Below are positions 55,097 through 64,000 of a stretch of DNA of 64,000 nucleotides, piece by piece. Under the pieces are notes generated by a model. The model saw nothing but the letters and a program-made list of their open reading frames with translations. It did not search any database and was not told the DNA's origin. Source of the DNA: Heligmosomoides polygyrus polygyrus (taxonomy: Eukaryota; Nematoda; Chromadorea; Rhabditida; Heligmosomidae); contig OX377206.1 in NCBI GenBank assembly GCA_947396885.1, positions 22,377,114-22,441,113 on the forward strand, given 5' to 3'. Within the stretch, counting starts at the first letter, position 1. Each line of letters begins with the position of its first letter. The position numbers were made by a program, and so were the translations under genes.

Positions 55097-55930
55097 TGTC
55101 GTGACGTTCGCCACGCTCCATCACGACTCTTCAAGGGCACACACGCTGGGAGGCGCACTGGTCCCGCCGCGCAGGGCATACGGTCGCGCGCACGCGCCGC
55201 GACGCACTATGAACGCCTTCCCGCGCGCACCCGGTAGTCTTCGGCTTCGTCGTCGCTCCGAGCGGTCGGTCCGCTCTCCGCTCCGGCACTCCATCGTCAG
55301 CGCAGTGTCCACACCATCAGGACTCGACTCGACAGGCCGCGCAGGACTCCAGGACGACCAGGACAAGACGCGCAGTGTCGACTACAGAGGTAACCGCAGA
55401 GACCGACCAAGCCACCGCCCTCGTGAGCGCAGGCTCCAGGGTAGGAGCGAGGAAGGATCCGCGGCTTGCGCTTGGGGCTGACCCGTAGGCAAGCTGGCGG
55501 GCTCAGCCTTGACTCGTAGGCTTTGTGTTCCATATTGATGTATTGTCTGTATGTTGGGTTGAGATGAAGTATGATGTATAATGCGCACTGTCATGTAACT
55601 CGAGAGCGGGGGAAGGTTTATTCTGAGCGCAGTGGCAATACTGCAGAAGGTCGGCTGGTTCAATTGTATCACGCGAGTGATGTGAAGATGGGCGAGAGTC
55701 GCCGGGGGGCCAGCGCAGGTGCAATCCGCGGAGAGATCCTAAATAACATCTGCATTGGTATGAGGTGTGCTAAGTCGGGGCAATAAGGGCCACACCCCTA
55801 CGTGGCAGGTTAGGTAAGAGCTAGCGCGCATAGGTAAGACCTCGACACCGGTTGTGCCTCACACGTGGCCTCGGGTTGAGGGCCGCATGAGTTCCACCAC
55901 CGATGCAGCGGACTCACCCGGGGCACGACA
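55097..55930 (+). repeat. 3' LTR of the BEL/Pao element
   Basis: 834 bp, near-identical to the 5' LTR. The last bases GGGCACGACA are followed by the right-hand GGAAG duplication. Confidence 0.95.
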
Positions 55931-56062
55931 GGAAGCGTAGTTGAGGTTGCAATTTTCACTTTCGTCTGTGCAATGCGAACTTCCGTCAAAGTTCCCCCTC
56001 ATTAACGAAGGTTGACTCTTGAAAATGTAAGAAGCACTTCCAAACGCTTCCATCAATCCAGC
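55931..56062 (-). pseudogene. Upstream half of a host exon split by the BEL element
   Basis: A minus-strand exon-like segment of 44 codons begins after acceptor GGCTTCCAG (56063-56071) in phase 0 (AGLMEAFGSASYIFKSQ...) and includes a Cys-rich stretch (SSHCTDESENCN). It is interrupted exactly at the LTR. In-frame continuation exists on the other side of the element (43816-43920), giving a 78-codon exon ending in TGA before insertion. The family is not recognised; the Asp/Glu-Cys spacing faintly recalls LDL-receptor class A modules. Upstream exons were not identified. Confidence 0.5.
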
Positions 56063-56157
56063 CTGGAAGCCATTTGACTTGTTGTGGGTTTCAATGTGTC
56101 AGGAACAGCCGACTCCATATTAAGTGCTTGGTGATCTATCATTAACTGAGTGAATTT

Positions 56158-56167
56158 CTCTCTCTCT

Positions 56168-56202
<35 letters not shown>
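56158..56202. repeat. CT microsatellite
   Basis: A TCTCTCTC... run with one C/T interruption. Confidence 0.95.
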
Positions 56203-56205
<3 letters not shown>

Positions 56206-56414
56206 GCTGATTTTGATGTATGTTCTACGTGTTTGTTCTTTTCACACACAACCAAAATTTGAGTTTTTATATATTTATTACAGTCTGTTAAAAAATTCGT
56301 TAGCTTTCTGGAAATTTCCGTTAAGTCGTTAAGCCAGATTTTAACGAAAATGCCGTTAATTTGTTAAATTCGTTAAATCGTTAACCGGTAAATGTGCACA
56401 CATGATGGGAACAA

Positions 56415-57490
56415 GCAGGATTTCGGGGAGTATTTAGCATGATCGACCACATACACACCATTACGAAGCTCATCGAAGAGTACAAGCTGCCGCTGTGCCT
56501 TATGTTCACCGACCTGAAGAAGGCAATCGACTCCGTCGAATCTCACCATTCTACAACAACGTCGTCATAGACGTGAAGAGAGGGGTTCGGCAGGGAGTAC
56601 CATATTCTCGGAGCTCTTCAGCGCCACCCTCGAAAACGTCATGCGCGAAGTAGAATGGGAAGACATGGGAGTGAAGGTCGACGACCGTCAACTGGACCCT
56701 CTTTCACGTCGCTGACGACATTGTGCTCATAACACCGGGCATTAGTCAGGCGAAACAAATGCTGGTCGATTTCATTCGTGTATGTGGGAACGTTGGACTA
56801 CAGCTAAATCTTACCAAGACTGTGTTCTTGAGGAACGGACGAGTTTCTGATGCCCCATTCTCGCTCAACGGAACGAACATCTCCGAATGCCCCAGCTACT
56901 TATATTTGGGCCGCGAAGTCAACATGGCCAATGACCAATGTAGCGCCAGAGCTAGGCAGGAGGAAACGAGCGGCTTGGGAGCTTTCAAGAGCGTTGAAGA
57001 AGTCGTGAAGAAGACGAAGAACGTCCGACTCCGTGTCCACCCATTTGACTCTACCGTTCTTCCTGCCTTAACATACGCCTCAGAGAGCTGAGCTACACGA
57101 AAGCAGAATGAGCATGCGATCAGCGTCGCGCGGCAGAGAATGAAGATGACGATGCTCGTAGTGGGAGACGAAGCTCGGAACTTCCTTGAAGTTCGAAGAT
57201 CAGAGACGCTGTTGCATAGACCCCTCGAGAATTAGGTGGGCCGGCTACGTAATGCGCTTCGCAAACACTCACTGGACGAGATCTGTCACCGACTGGATTC
57301 CGCAGGATGTCAAGAGAACGCCAGGACGCCCACCCACGCGTTGGTCGGGCTTCTTCGTGAAAGCACTGAACGACCGATATGACGCTCTTCCTGTCCCTCG
57401 CGCGAGGAGGATCCATTGGAGCACTCTGGCACTGGACAGAGACGAATGGAGACGCTGCCGGTGCCCGCATGAACAGCTCGATGATTAGGG
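56415..57490 (+). pseudogene. 5'-truncated RTE-like non-LTR retrotransposon, RT domain and C-terminus
   Basis: Plus-strand pieces in order: SMIDHIHTITKLIEEYKLPL / LMFTDLKKAIDSVE (RT blocks 3-4, 56,430-56,540); GVRQG followed by FSATLEN (56,585-56,640); a decayed catalytic box near 56,715; LQLNLTKTVFL and YLYLGREVN (56,723-57,091); and the terminal [10 protein letters not shown] ... [17 protein letters not shown] (57,186-57,488). The usual FADD-type motif is damaged and several stops and shifts are present. A different RTE lineage from the copy at 18-21 kb. Confidence 0.85.
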
Positions 57491-58080
57491 GGACGACAAA
57501 TGATACAGGTGATTCATGAAAAATGTAATGTATCACAACTGTACTGTCTCTACATTCTTTTTGACAACTGAAAGCTGAGCAATGTTCAGAGTTTTAAAAA
57601 GCAGCCTTGCCAAACGCTCTGCAGAAAGCGATCATTGGGGATGACCGGCCAACAATTTTCAATTTTTAAACCAGAGATGAAGAATAAACCTAACCACAGT
57701 TACTATAGGACATGCGGTTATTTAAAAGATAATTAAATGCTCCTCAGAGTACATTGTAGCCTTGATATAAATTTGTAAGTAATCGTAGATGGTCTAGACT
57801 ACTGCTGAAATTTTAAAAAATGAAATCCAAATTGATTGTCGAAGACAAGAAATGTCCTATGAAGGGACACCATGTTAGCAGCACTTATACAATCAATCAA
57901 GGAAACAAAGCGTCGTAGTTCATGAGTGTATGGCACAATTTCTACATGAGCACATTCAAGAACGCCATATGCTTCCAATTTAGAATTTTCTAAAAACATT
58001 CTTTTGGAATGAAACTCAGGATTCTGTCATGCTTTTTTGCTACTTTCTATTGGAGTTCCGTGACATAATCTTGCTCGCTT
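57491..58080. other. No gene recognised
   Basis: AT-rich; no domain or splice support. Confidence 0.3.
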
Positions 58081-58212
58081 CCCCCCCCCCCATTTTCTGT
58101 TTTCTGACCAATTTTTTGGCCATTTCTCCAGAAAACAGAAGAAGAAAAAATTTACCTGAAGTGGCCAAAAAAAAATGAGAAAACAGAAAACAGAAATTCC
58201 GCCATCCCTGCT
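58081..58212. repeat. Dispersed CAGGGATGGGCAGAATTTCTG-type repeat, inverted orientation
   Basis: Reverse-complement relative of 22,685-22,800 (AAAACAGAAAACAGA, GGCCATTT and CATCCCTG blocks shared). Imperfectly self-complementary, suggesting a small inverted-repeat element. Confidence 0.55.
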
Positions 58213-58499
58213 ACCTATAGGTGTCATAGCTGGCTGATGCGGACAAGCAAGCTTCGTTGCCTCAATAATATCCTCATGCTCATCTGATCATAAGGCGTTT
58301 TGCTTGATAAGATGGATATGGGTAATAGTTAAGTGCGGTAAACAATTACTAATTTAGGCTAATTAAGGCTACCGGTTAGAATATATGTGTTGTAGCCTGC
58401 TTCCGGTCCTACATATGTCTGGTTATGTCAAATTACACTTATCTCTCATCTCGGGTTGATTAATGTTCGTTTTTATAATTGAATCTGTGGGTTGGTGTT

Positions 58500-58714
58500 A
58501 TATGCCATTCGAAAGAGAATGTCTTGCTCTATAAGAATATGTGTCGCGTTTATTGATTTCTATTAAATATCAACAAAATGACAAAAAGAGAAAAATCGTC
58601 TTCACCAACAACTCCTTCTCCTTCTTCAGTTGTTGATATTCGACAGAAAGCAGCGCGAGCCAATAAACGCGACACAAATTCCTACTGAGCAAGACATCTT
58701 CTTCCAAACGACAT
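58500..58714. mobile_element. Hairpin MITE
   Basis: Arms of about 70 bp: left has ATGTCTTGCTCTATAAGAAT then GTGTCGCGTTTATTG. The right, on the opposite strand, has ATGTCTTGCTCAGTAGGAAT then TTGTGTCGCGTTTATTG, and both continue to AATATCAACAA. No coding capacity. Its right end directly adjoins the large palindrome. Confidence 0.7.
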
Positions 58715-58717
58715 ACA

Positions 58718-61700
58718 TACAGTACCGCCGCTAAACATTCAACCAAACGACGTTTGCGACGCAAAAACGCGTTTTTTGCGTCGTATCATGATAACTTTGT
58801 CCAAAGTAAAGACTTTGTCACCAAAATTTACAGAGGCGCCTAGCATCATCCTACCTACCACTTGGCATGCGATCGTCATTCAAAAATATGTGGAAGCCTG
58901 AAAACCAGTGCCGCCATTAAGGGGGTCTTAATCACTGTGACCTGACCCCAAAACCGTCGCCGAGTCCCGTTAATTATGTCCCCAGGCACAAGTGGTGCTG
59001 CCCAGTTGAATTTTAAAATTCTTAAACATAATTAAATTTTATTTTTCTGCCATTGACGGTCTTCCCCTGGTTGTGACAATTCTTTTGGTACCAAATTTGG
59101 CAGGAAGATGCTCACTTTGAACTTCAACCGATTTCGTTTTTTCAACGGAAGAATTCTCAATCTAAAAGCTGTGATTGTAGCTTGCCATCTACTCATGTTT
59201 AAAGAAGGAAAACGACATAGAAAATTTACGTGGCGAGTTGATTTTGGGAATTTGGGTGCTTCTTGCAGTTCATCAAACTGCAAGTGAACATTTGGTAAAC
59301 AGCACTCTTCGGCTGCGAATATCTATCTCCTAAGCGAACGAGTTAGTCTAAAAATACGTTGACTTACCAGACACAATGTAGAGATTTTAGTCATCAAATA
59401 TCGAGAAGCCTGGTGATCAGGCGGCACAATTTCAACCGGTTAAAGTGACGACTTCCTACAAAAGTGTGACTGCGTTTTAACAACGTTTCATGCTGAGTCT
59501 TCGCAGAATGAAAGCTGGAAAGCCCAGTATTATAATTGTGTAATTTTTCGCTCAAAATTTTCAACCAGTTCGGACGCCAACATTTTGACGCAGCAGATCG
59601 AGCACTGATGTAGAGGCCCCCTTCTGTCATAATTGCTCTGACCTGACATGCCCTACAGAGACATTGCACTCGGCTGCATGACCAATGGGTCTCTCATTTC
59701 TCTCCCGTTTCGACTTTTCCACCATTATCGATCCATGCTGCCAAATCCTGATGAGTTTTGAGTTTTCCGGATTACATAGATCATAGCTTGAATATGTTGG
59801 AGAGTATGTAAGCTTCACATAAAAGAAATTTCAGCAGCTGTTGTTGAGCCCAATCAACTCAATTTTATTTCTCTGTTAAAAAATATTTGTAGTAAAACAG
59901 CTTCATTACGAGTTGGAATTGGAAACTTTTCAGATCAAATTGAACACTCTTGTAAGCTAGCCTAAACTTTGAAATCAAATTCAACTTTTCCTAATTAAAA
60001 TGAGCTTCTTCTAGAATAAATTATAATCTCTCCAAAAGGATCAGAATAATTTTTTTCATGGAAAAATTTAGTATAATTTCTTTCAAATTTTAATTCACAT
60101 TCCCAAAAGGATGTGGTTTTTTGTTTGAAATCTTATAGAACTCTCATTTTCTGTGGAAAAGTGATGGTTCATAGCCAGTTTTAAACAGTAGGGCTATTTT
60201 TAGGACCAGAAAAGGAATTGCGCCATGCACTCATCCAAGACGTCGCGATTTTTATTCAATTGATAGCAAAATTGCCGTTTGTATAGAGTTTTACCCGCGT
60301 AAAAAATATAACAAAGACAATTGTGAAAACACACATTCTCACTTCGATGCTTCATGTAAGCATCACTGACACTATCAATCAAATAAAATTTGCGACGAGC
60401 TTCCCAAACGCGTGGTTCAATCTGCTCTTTGACGCACTAAATGATTGCTGCTTTGTTGCACTTCAAAACTGAATTTAGATTATTTTTCTCAAAAAAATTT
60501 ATGAAATTGTTACACTTATTGAAGCAGCCGGACTAAAAGGTCTCAATAAAGTTATTCAAAACTTTCCTCGGACAAAAAATTGTTCCTACCATCTTGGAAT
60601 GTCTTTGGTTTAGCCCTTAAGAAGCTCTTTTCAATTTTGAAGACGTTTACTTTGATTTCAAAATTCATAGGCTTGCTTAGAGTGTTAAATTTGACGTGAA
60701 AAGTGTCCAATTTGTTTGAAAAGTGCAATTCGACGAGAAAATTGTGTATATTTTTTGGGAATCCTTACGACTGGGGTCACAATTTTAAGAATTAGGGAAT
60801 CTGTGTGATCTACCTAATCCAGAAAACCTAAAAACTCATCAAGATTTGGCAGCATGGGTCGATAATGGTGAAAAAGTCGAATCGGGAGAGAGATGAGAGA
60901 CTCATTGGTCATGCAGCCGAGTGCAATGTCTCTGTAGGGCATGTCAGGTCAGCGCAATTATGACAGAAGGGGCCTCTACATCAGTGCTCGATCTGCTGCG
61001 TCAAAATGTTGGTGTCCGAACTGGTTGAAAATTTTGAGCGAAAAATTACACAATTATAATACTGGGCTTTCCAGCTTTCATTCTCCGAAGACTCAGCATG
61101 AAACTTTGTTAAAACGCAGTCACACTTTTGTAGGAAGTCGTCACTTTAACCGGTTGAAATTGTGCCGCCTGATCACCAGGCTTCTCGATATTTGATGACT
61201 AAAATCTCTACATTGTGTCTGGTAAGTCAACGTATTTTTAGACTAACTCGTTCGCTTAGGAGATAGATATTCGCAGCCGAAGAGTGCTGTTTACCAAATG
61301 TTCACTTGCAGTTTGATGAACTGCAAGAAGCACCCAAATTCCCAAAATCAACTCGCCACGTAAATTTTCTATGTCGTTTTCCTTCTTTAAACATGAGTAG
61401 ATGGCAAGCTACAATCACAGCTTTTAGATTGAGAATTCTTCCGTTGAAAAAACGAAATCGGTTGAAGTTCAAAGTGAGCATCTTCCTGCCAAATTTGGTA
61501 CCAAAAGAATTGTCACAACCAGGGGAAGACCGTCAATGGCAGAAAAATAAAATTTAATTATGTTTAAGAATTTTAAAATTCAACTGGGCAGCACCACTTG
61601 TGCCTGGGGACATAATTAACGAGACTCGGCGACGGTTTTGGGGTCAGGTCACAGTGATTAAGACCCCCTTAATGGCGGCACTGGTTTTCAGGCTTCCACA

Positions 61701-61871
61701 TATTTTTGAATGACGATCGCATGCCAAGTGGTAGGTAGGATGATGCTAGGCGCCTCTGTAAATTTTGGTGACAAAGTCTTTACTTTGGACAAAGTTATCA
61801 TGATACGACGCAAAAAACGCGTTTTTGCGTCGCAAACGTCGTTTGGTTGAATGTTTAGCGGCGGTACTGTA
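58718..61871. mobile_element. Giant palindromic TA-flanked element (arms about 1.5 kb)
   Basis: TA (58718-58719) followed by CAGTACCGCCGCTAAACATT is mirrored by the exact complement ending in CTG then TA (61870-61871). The outermost ~80 bp are identical, and about 970 bp of each arm is nearly identical. Divergence rises toward the centre near 60,294, but homology is still traceable (e.g. CTTCTT/AAGAAG blocks around 60,010 and 60,620). The same 83-residue ORF is read outward in each arm (59,032-59,283 minus; 61,306-61,557 plus) and is likely non-coding. TA duplication and CAG ends fit Tc1/mariner-type palindromic non-autonomous elements like those catalogued in Caenorhabditis. Confidence 0.85.
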
Positions 61872-62185
61872 AGTATGATTTGGATCTTTTTCAGAAAGCC
61901 AACTTTTGATGTATCCTTTTGTACTAAACTGACTTTGTACCATGTTTTTGGCTAATAAATGTTCTATGTTCTATGCTCTATCCGCTTCTCATTTTCTTTA
62001 CGTGCTAGTATTTATTTTCAGCAGCCTGTAATAGTACAGAAATGCTATCTACCTCTTAAAACGCACAACCATTAGCTCGTAAGTGATTTAATGTTTATTT
62101 TTTATTCGTTGTTGTATTTCGAAGGGCCCGTGTAGCAGTCCAAAGAGGTGCCGACTGCGCGTGCACCAGATACCTTGTTCTTGGC
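61872..62185. other. No gene recognised
   Basis: Contains ATAAATGTTCTATGTTCTATG, a short tandem tail that could end a retroposon. No gene support. Confidence 0.3.
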
Positions 62186-62206
62186 TTGGATTTCCTGTAC
62201 AGGCTA

Positions 62207-62497
62207 ACAAATCACTCCGGGCTCGATGAATTGGTAGCAGACTTGTCTGGGAAGGATATAGCGCTGGCATGTTTATCGCGAGCCACAGCAAGGCATTGTA
62301 TGGCCAAATACGCATTGAAATCACCTCCTCGACACCTCGTAGAAGTAGAATGCATGGCGCAACCCAAGAAGGGATTGAGTGGCGCCTTTTTTGTCATTTA
62401 TCCTGTATTTCGACAGCGTGACAACCGTTGTTTCCGTTCCGTTAAAATCTGGACCAACGATTCCGTCAAACAATCGAAGAATTTTAAGCTGACTTAG
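62207..62497 (+). CDS. Exon-like ORF, unknown
   Basis: Follows an acceptor-like TTTCCTGTACAG (62,193-62,204). The frame LTNHSGLDELVADLSGKDIA... is non-repetitive and helical, with several Cys, ending at TAG 62,497. No clear donor was found, and a minus-strand frame across part of the region is also open. No family is recognised. Could be an exon of the same gene as the next entry. Confidence 0.25.
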   Translation, partial: TNHSGLDELVADLSGKDIALACLSRATARHCMAKYALKSPPRHLVEVECMAQPKKGLSGAFFVIYPVFRQRDNRCFRSVKIWTNDSVKQSKNFKLT

Positions 62498-62670
62498 AGA
62501 TAGGAGGGAACTCCAACGAGAAAGTCTGCGTGCAATTGAGCGGCGAGCATAAAAAGAGTGCAAATCAACGGCTGTCAGTTTGTGCACGTGTGCTTGGCTC
62601 CGCGGTCTAGTCAGACGTTGAGCAACATCGGCATCAAACTGACACCGTCTTACCTTGCAGGAGGGTGTCA

Positions 62671-62818
62671 ACGTGATGCTACTGCTGGAGACACTACTGC
62701 AAATAAGTGATCAAAGAGCCACTGGTGCTGCTGCTAGAGACACCCTTGCAGTGTTAGTGGTCAAACAGCGTCTTGATCGTTTTTCAACTTTGCTGATGGA
62801 TCGTCTGCAATCAACTGG
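62671..62818 (+). CDS. Exon-like ORF cut by the assembly gap
   Basis: Begins after a good acceptor (TCTTACCTTGCAG, ending 62,660) and reads an amphipathic helical sequence (VMLLLETLLQISDQRATGAA ... LVVKQRLDRFSTLLMDRLQS) into the gap without a stop. The Leu/Arg pattern suggests a helical-repeat protein, but no family is assigned. The acceptor allows the exon to start at 62,661. Confidence 0.4.
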
Positions 62819-63018
62819 NNNNNNNNNNNNNNNNNNNNNNNNNNNNNNNNNNNNNNNNNNNNNNNNNNNNNNNNNNNNNNNNNNNNNNNNNNNNNNNNNN
62901 NNNNNNNNNNNNNNNNNNNNNNNNNNNNNNNNNNNNNNNNNNNNNNNNNNNNNNNNNNNNNNNNNNNNNNNNNNNNNNNNNNNNNNNNNNNNNNNNNNNN
63001 NNNNNNNNNNNNNNNNNN
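62819..63018. other. Assembly gap (200 N)
   Basis: Exactly 200 N. The round length suggests a placeholder, so the real distance is unknown. Confidence 1.
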
Positions 63019-63490
63019 GGGCGCTTTCGAATTCGGCCAGTTATTTACTACAATCGTCAGTGATTTGACTAGTCTAACGTGGCACAAGAGTTCTGGTCGC
63101 AGCGAGACATTCTGTAACAACGACTTGCAAACCAGTTGTTGCTCTTGGTATCATTCCAAAGCTGTCTCTGTCATCTCGCTTTATTTTGTCCGTGTCATCG
63201 TCAGAGAGCACAGCACCCAACCAAAAACCAAGTTCATTTTTCGAGCATGTGCCGTCTGCCCTCTAAGTACCGTTTCTCTTCATATGTTTCAAAAGCTGTT
63301 TCGTCTCGGTCGTCTCTGTTTACTTATGCTTAGTAGGGATAACGACCGATATTTGATTAGAATTCCACTCGTACTCCACAGGGTGATACAAGGAGCTCTT
63401 CACCAGCAAAATCGTAAAGCTAACCAAAGCCTGCTGTCAACGCTGTTGAAATCGTCGTTGGAGGCCACTGGGTGTGACAGATGGTGGTGA
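63019..63490 (+). other. Open frame right of the gap, uncertain
   Basis: One plus frame is open from the gap edge (GAFEFGQLFTTIVSDLTSLT...) to TGA at 63,490 and could be the continuation of the exon left of the gap. After about residue 30 the composition becomes Cys/Ser/Val-rich without helical pattern, so part may be non-coding. AATAAA occurs near 63,603. Confidence 0.25.
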
Positions 63491-63867
63491 CCATCAGGTC
63501 ACCCCAAAAGTGGTAACCAGGGATGCCGCCGTTACTATAGAACAGAACGATAGTACAAGGACTTTCATGTGTTCTACTCCACTGTGCTAGCTCTAGCTTA
63601 AAAAATAAAATGATATGCTAAAAAATTATAAAAAATCAATGCCTCATTACATCATGTTTTGATGAGAATGTTATCGAACTGTGAAGGATTTAGCTCTGGA
63701 AGTTTTGTGAAAAAAATGCAATGAAAGCAGCTTCTCACTCGGTTTTAGAAGCATTTTTTGACCATTGGCGAATATGTCTTATTTCTGTTTCCGTGTTTCG
63801 TATATACCTGCCGTTTTCGAGCCTTTGATTCCCAACTTTCTTCTTCCGCTTTTTCTAAGGAAATAAT

Positions 63868-63960
63868 CCGCATGTTCGTGGTTGTAACCCTGGATACTCC
63901 ACGAAGTTAAGCAGCCGACACGAAGGTAAAATATGCGGATGACTAGAAGTGGTGTAGGTG
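63868..63960 (+). other. 5S-rRNA-like fragment
   Basis: CACGAAGTTAAGCAGCCGACAC followed at the right distance by GGATGAC and AAGTGG resembles the central and 3' half of eukaryotic 5S rRNA (GAAGTTAAGCAGC ... GGATGGGTGACC). The 5' third does not match well. Likely a pseudogene or a 5S-derived SINE head. Confidence 0.35.
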
Positions 63961-64000
63961 AGGAAGTTCTACCTTTCGACTTTCTACCATTTGACTTGAC

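Larger units (their letters stand above)
43926..55930 (+). mobile_element. Full-length BEL/Pao LTR retrotransposon (12.0 kb)
   Basis: Terminal direct repeats of 835 and 834 bp begin TGTCGTGACG and end GGGCACGACA (TG...CA). They differ at only two positions that I could see (one substitution near 43,975/55,146 and one G deletion near 44,332/55,500). Both flanks carry GGAAG (43921-43925, 55931-55935), a perfect 5-bp target duplication. The internal region (44,761-55,096) encodes gag, protease, RT, RNase H and integrase in one frame series, plus an extra ORF 3' of pol. The nearly identical LTRs indicate recent insertion, yet gag-pol has two in-frame TAGs and a frame change. The element is oriented plus and inserted in a minus-strand exon. 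Confidence 0.97.

Noticed and set aside
59032..61557. Identical 83-residue ORFs in both arms of the palindrome as a duplicated gene
   Set aside because: They are mirror copies made by the inverted repeat, AT-rich, and lack start context, splice sites or any recognisable domain.
62186..62324. Minus-strand 78-codon ORF opposite the exon-like plus ORF
   Set aside because: No acceptor or donor fits; the plus frame has the better upstream acceptor, though support for both is weak.

Overview
The window looks like repeat-rich nuclear DNA of a parasitic, probably strongylid (hookworm-like), nematode. The reasons are short introns with TTTCAG/TTTTAG acceptors, RTE-type non-LTR retrotransposons, BEL/Pao LTR elements, IS630/Tc1/mariner remnants, TTAA-flanked and palindromic TA-flanked elements, and little intact coding sequence. 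The species is an inference; no search was run.

Left third (1-13.6 kb): a 10.7-kb tandem array of 24-bp and 36-bp units. On the plus strand it gives a Val/Gly/Asp reading frame with no ATG, which I judge to be antisense noise. On the minus strand, one frame is open for 3,652 codons to the window edge and reads Pro-Thr-Thr-Thr-Thr-Ser-Thr-Thr (24-bp unit) or a 12-residue Glu-containing Pro/Thr/Ser unit (36-bp unit). This frame runs unbroken out of a unique four-cysteine module that begins at a TTTCAG acceptor. Upstream lie phase-compatible exons: a second Cys-rich segment, a Pro-rich segment and a signal-peptide exon at 13.6 kb. Together they describe a giant secreted mucin-like protein continuing beyond the left edge.

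13.6-43 kb: mostly dispersed repeats. These include two diverged copies of one long repeat (one carrying a TTAA MITE absent from the other), a 42-bp minisatellite, a near-intact RTE element with a target-site duplication, a gag-only BEL-like element with LTRs, several transposase and LINE remnants, Helitron-like units carrying minisatellites, and small hairpins. A 75-codon ORF at 33.0-33.3 kb is the only other gene candidate there.

43-56 kb: a two-exon 121-residue gene resembling the small helical export/SAGA factor ENY2, followed by a full-length 12.0-kb BEL/Pao element with near-identical 835-bp LTRs and a perfect 5-bp duplication (GGAAG). It sits inside a minus-strand exon that reads continuously if the element is removed. 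The element carries gag, protease, RT, RNase H and integrase, interrupted by two in-frame TAGs and one frame change, plus an unusual zinc-knuckle ORF downstream of pol where an env gene would normally sit. GCGCA is strikingly frequent throughout its internal region.

56-64 kb: a truncated LINE, a hairpin MITE abutting a 3.15-kb TA-flanked palindrome with arms of about 1.5 kb, exon-like ORFs around a 200-N assembly gap, and a 5S-rRNA-like fragment at the end.
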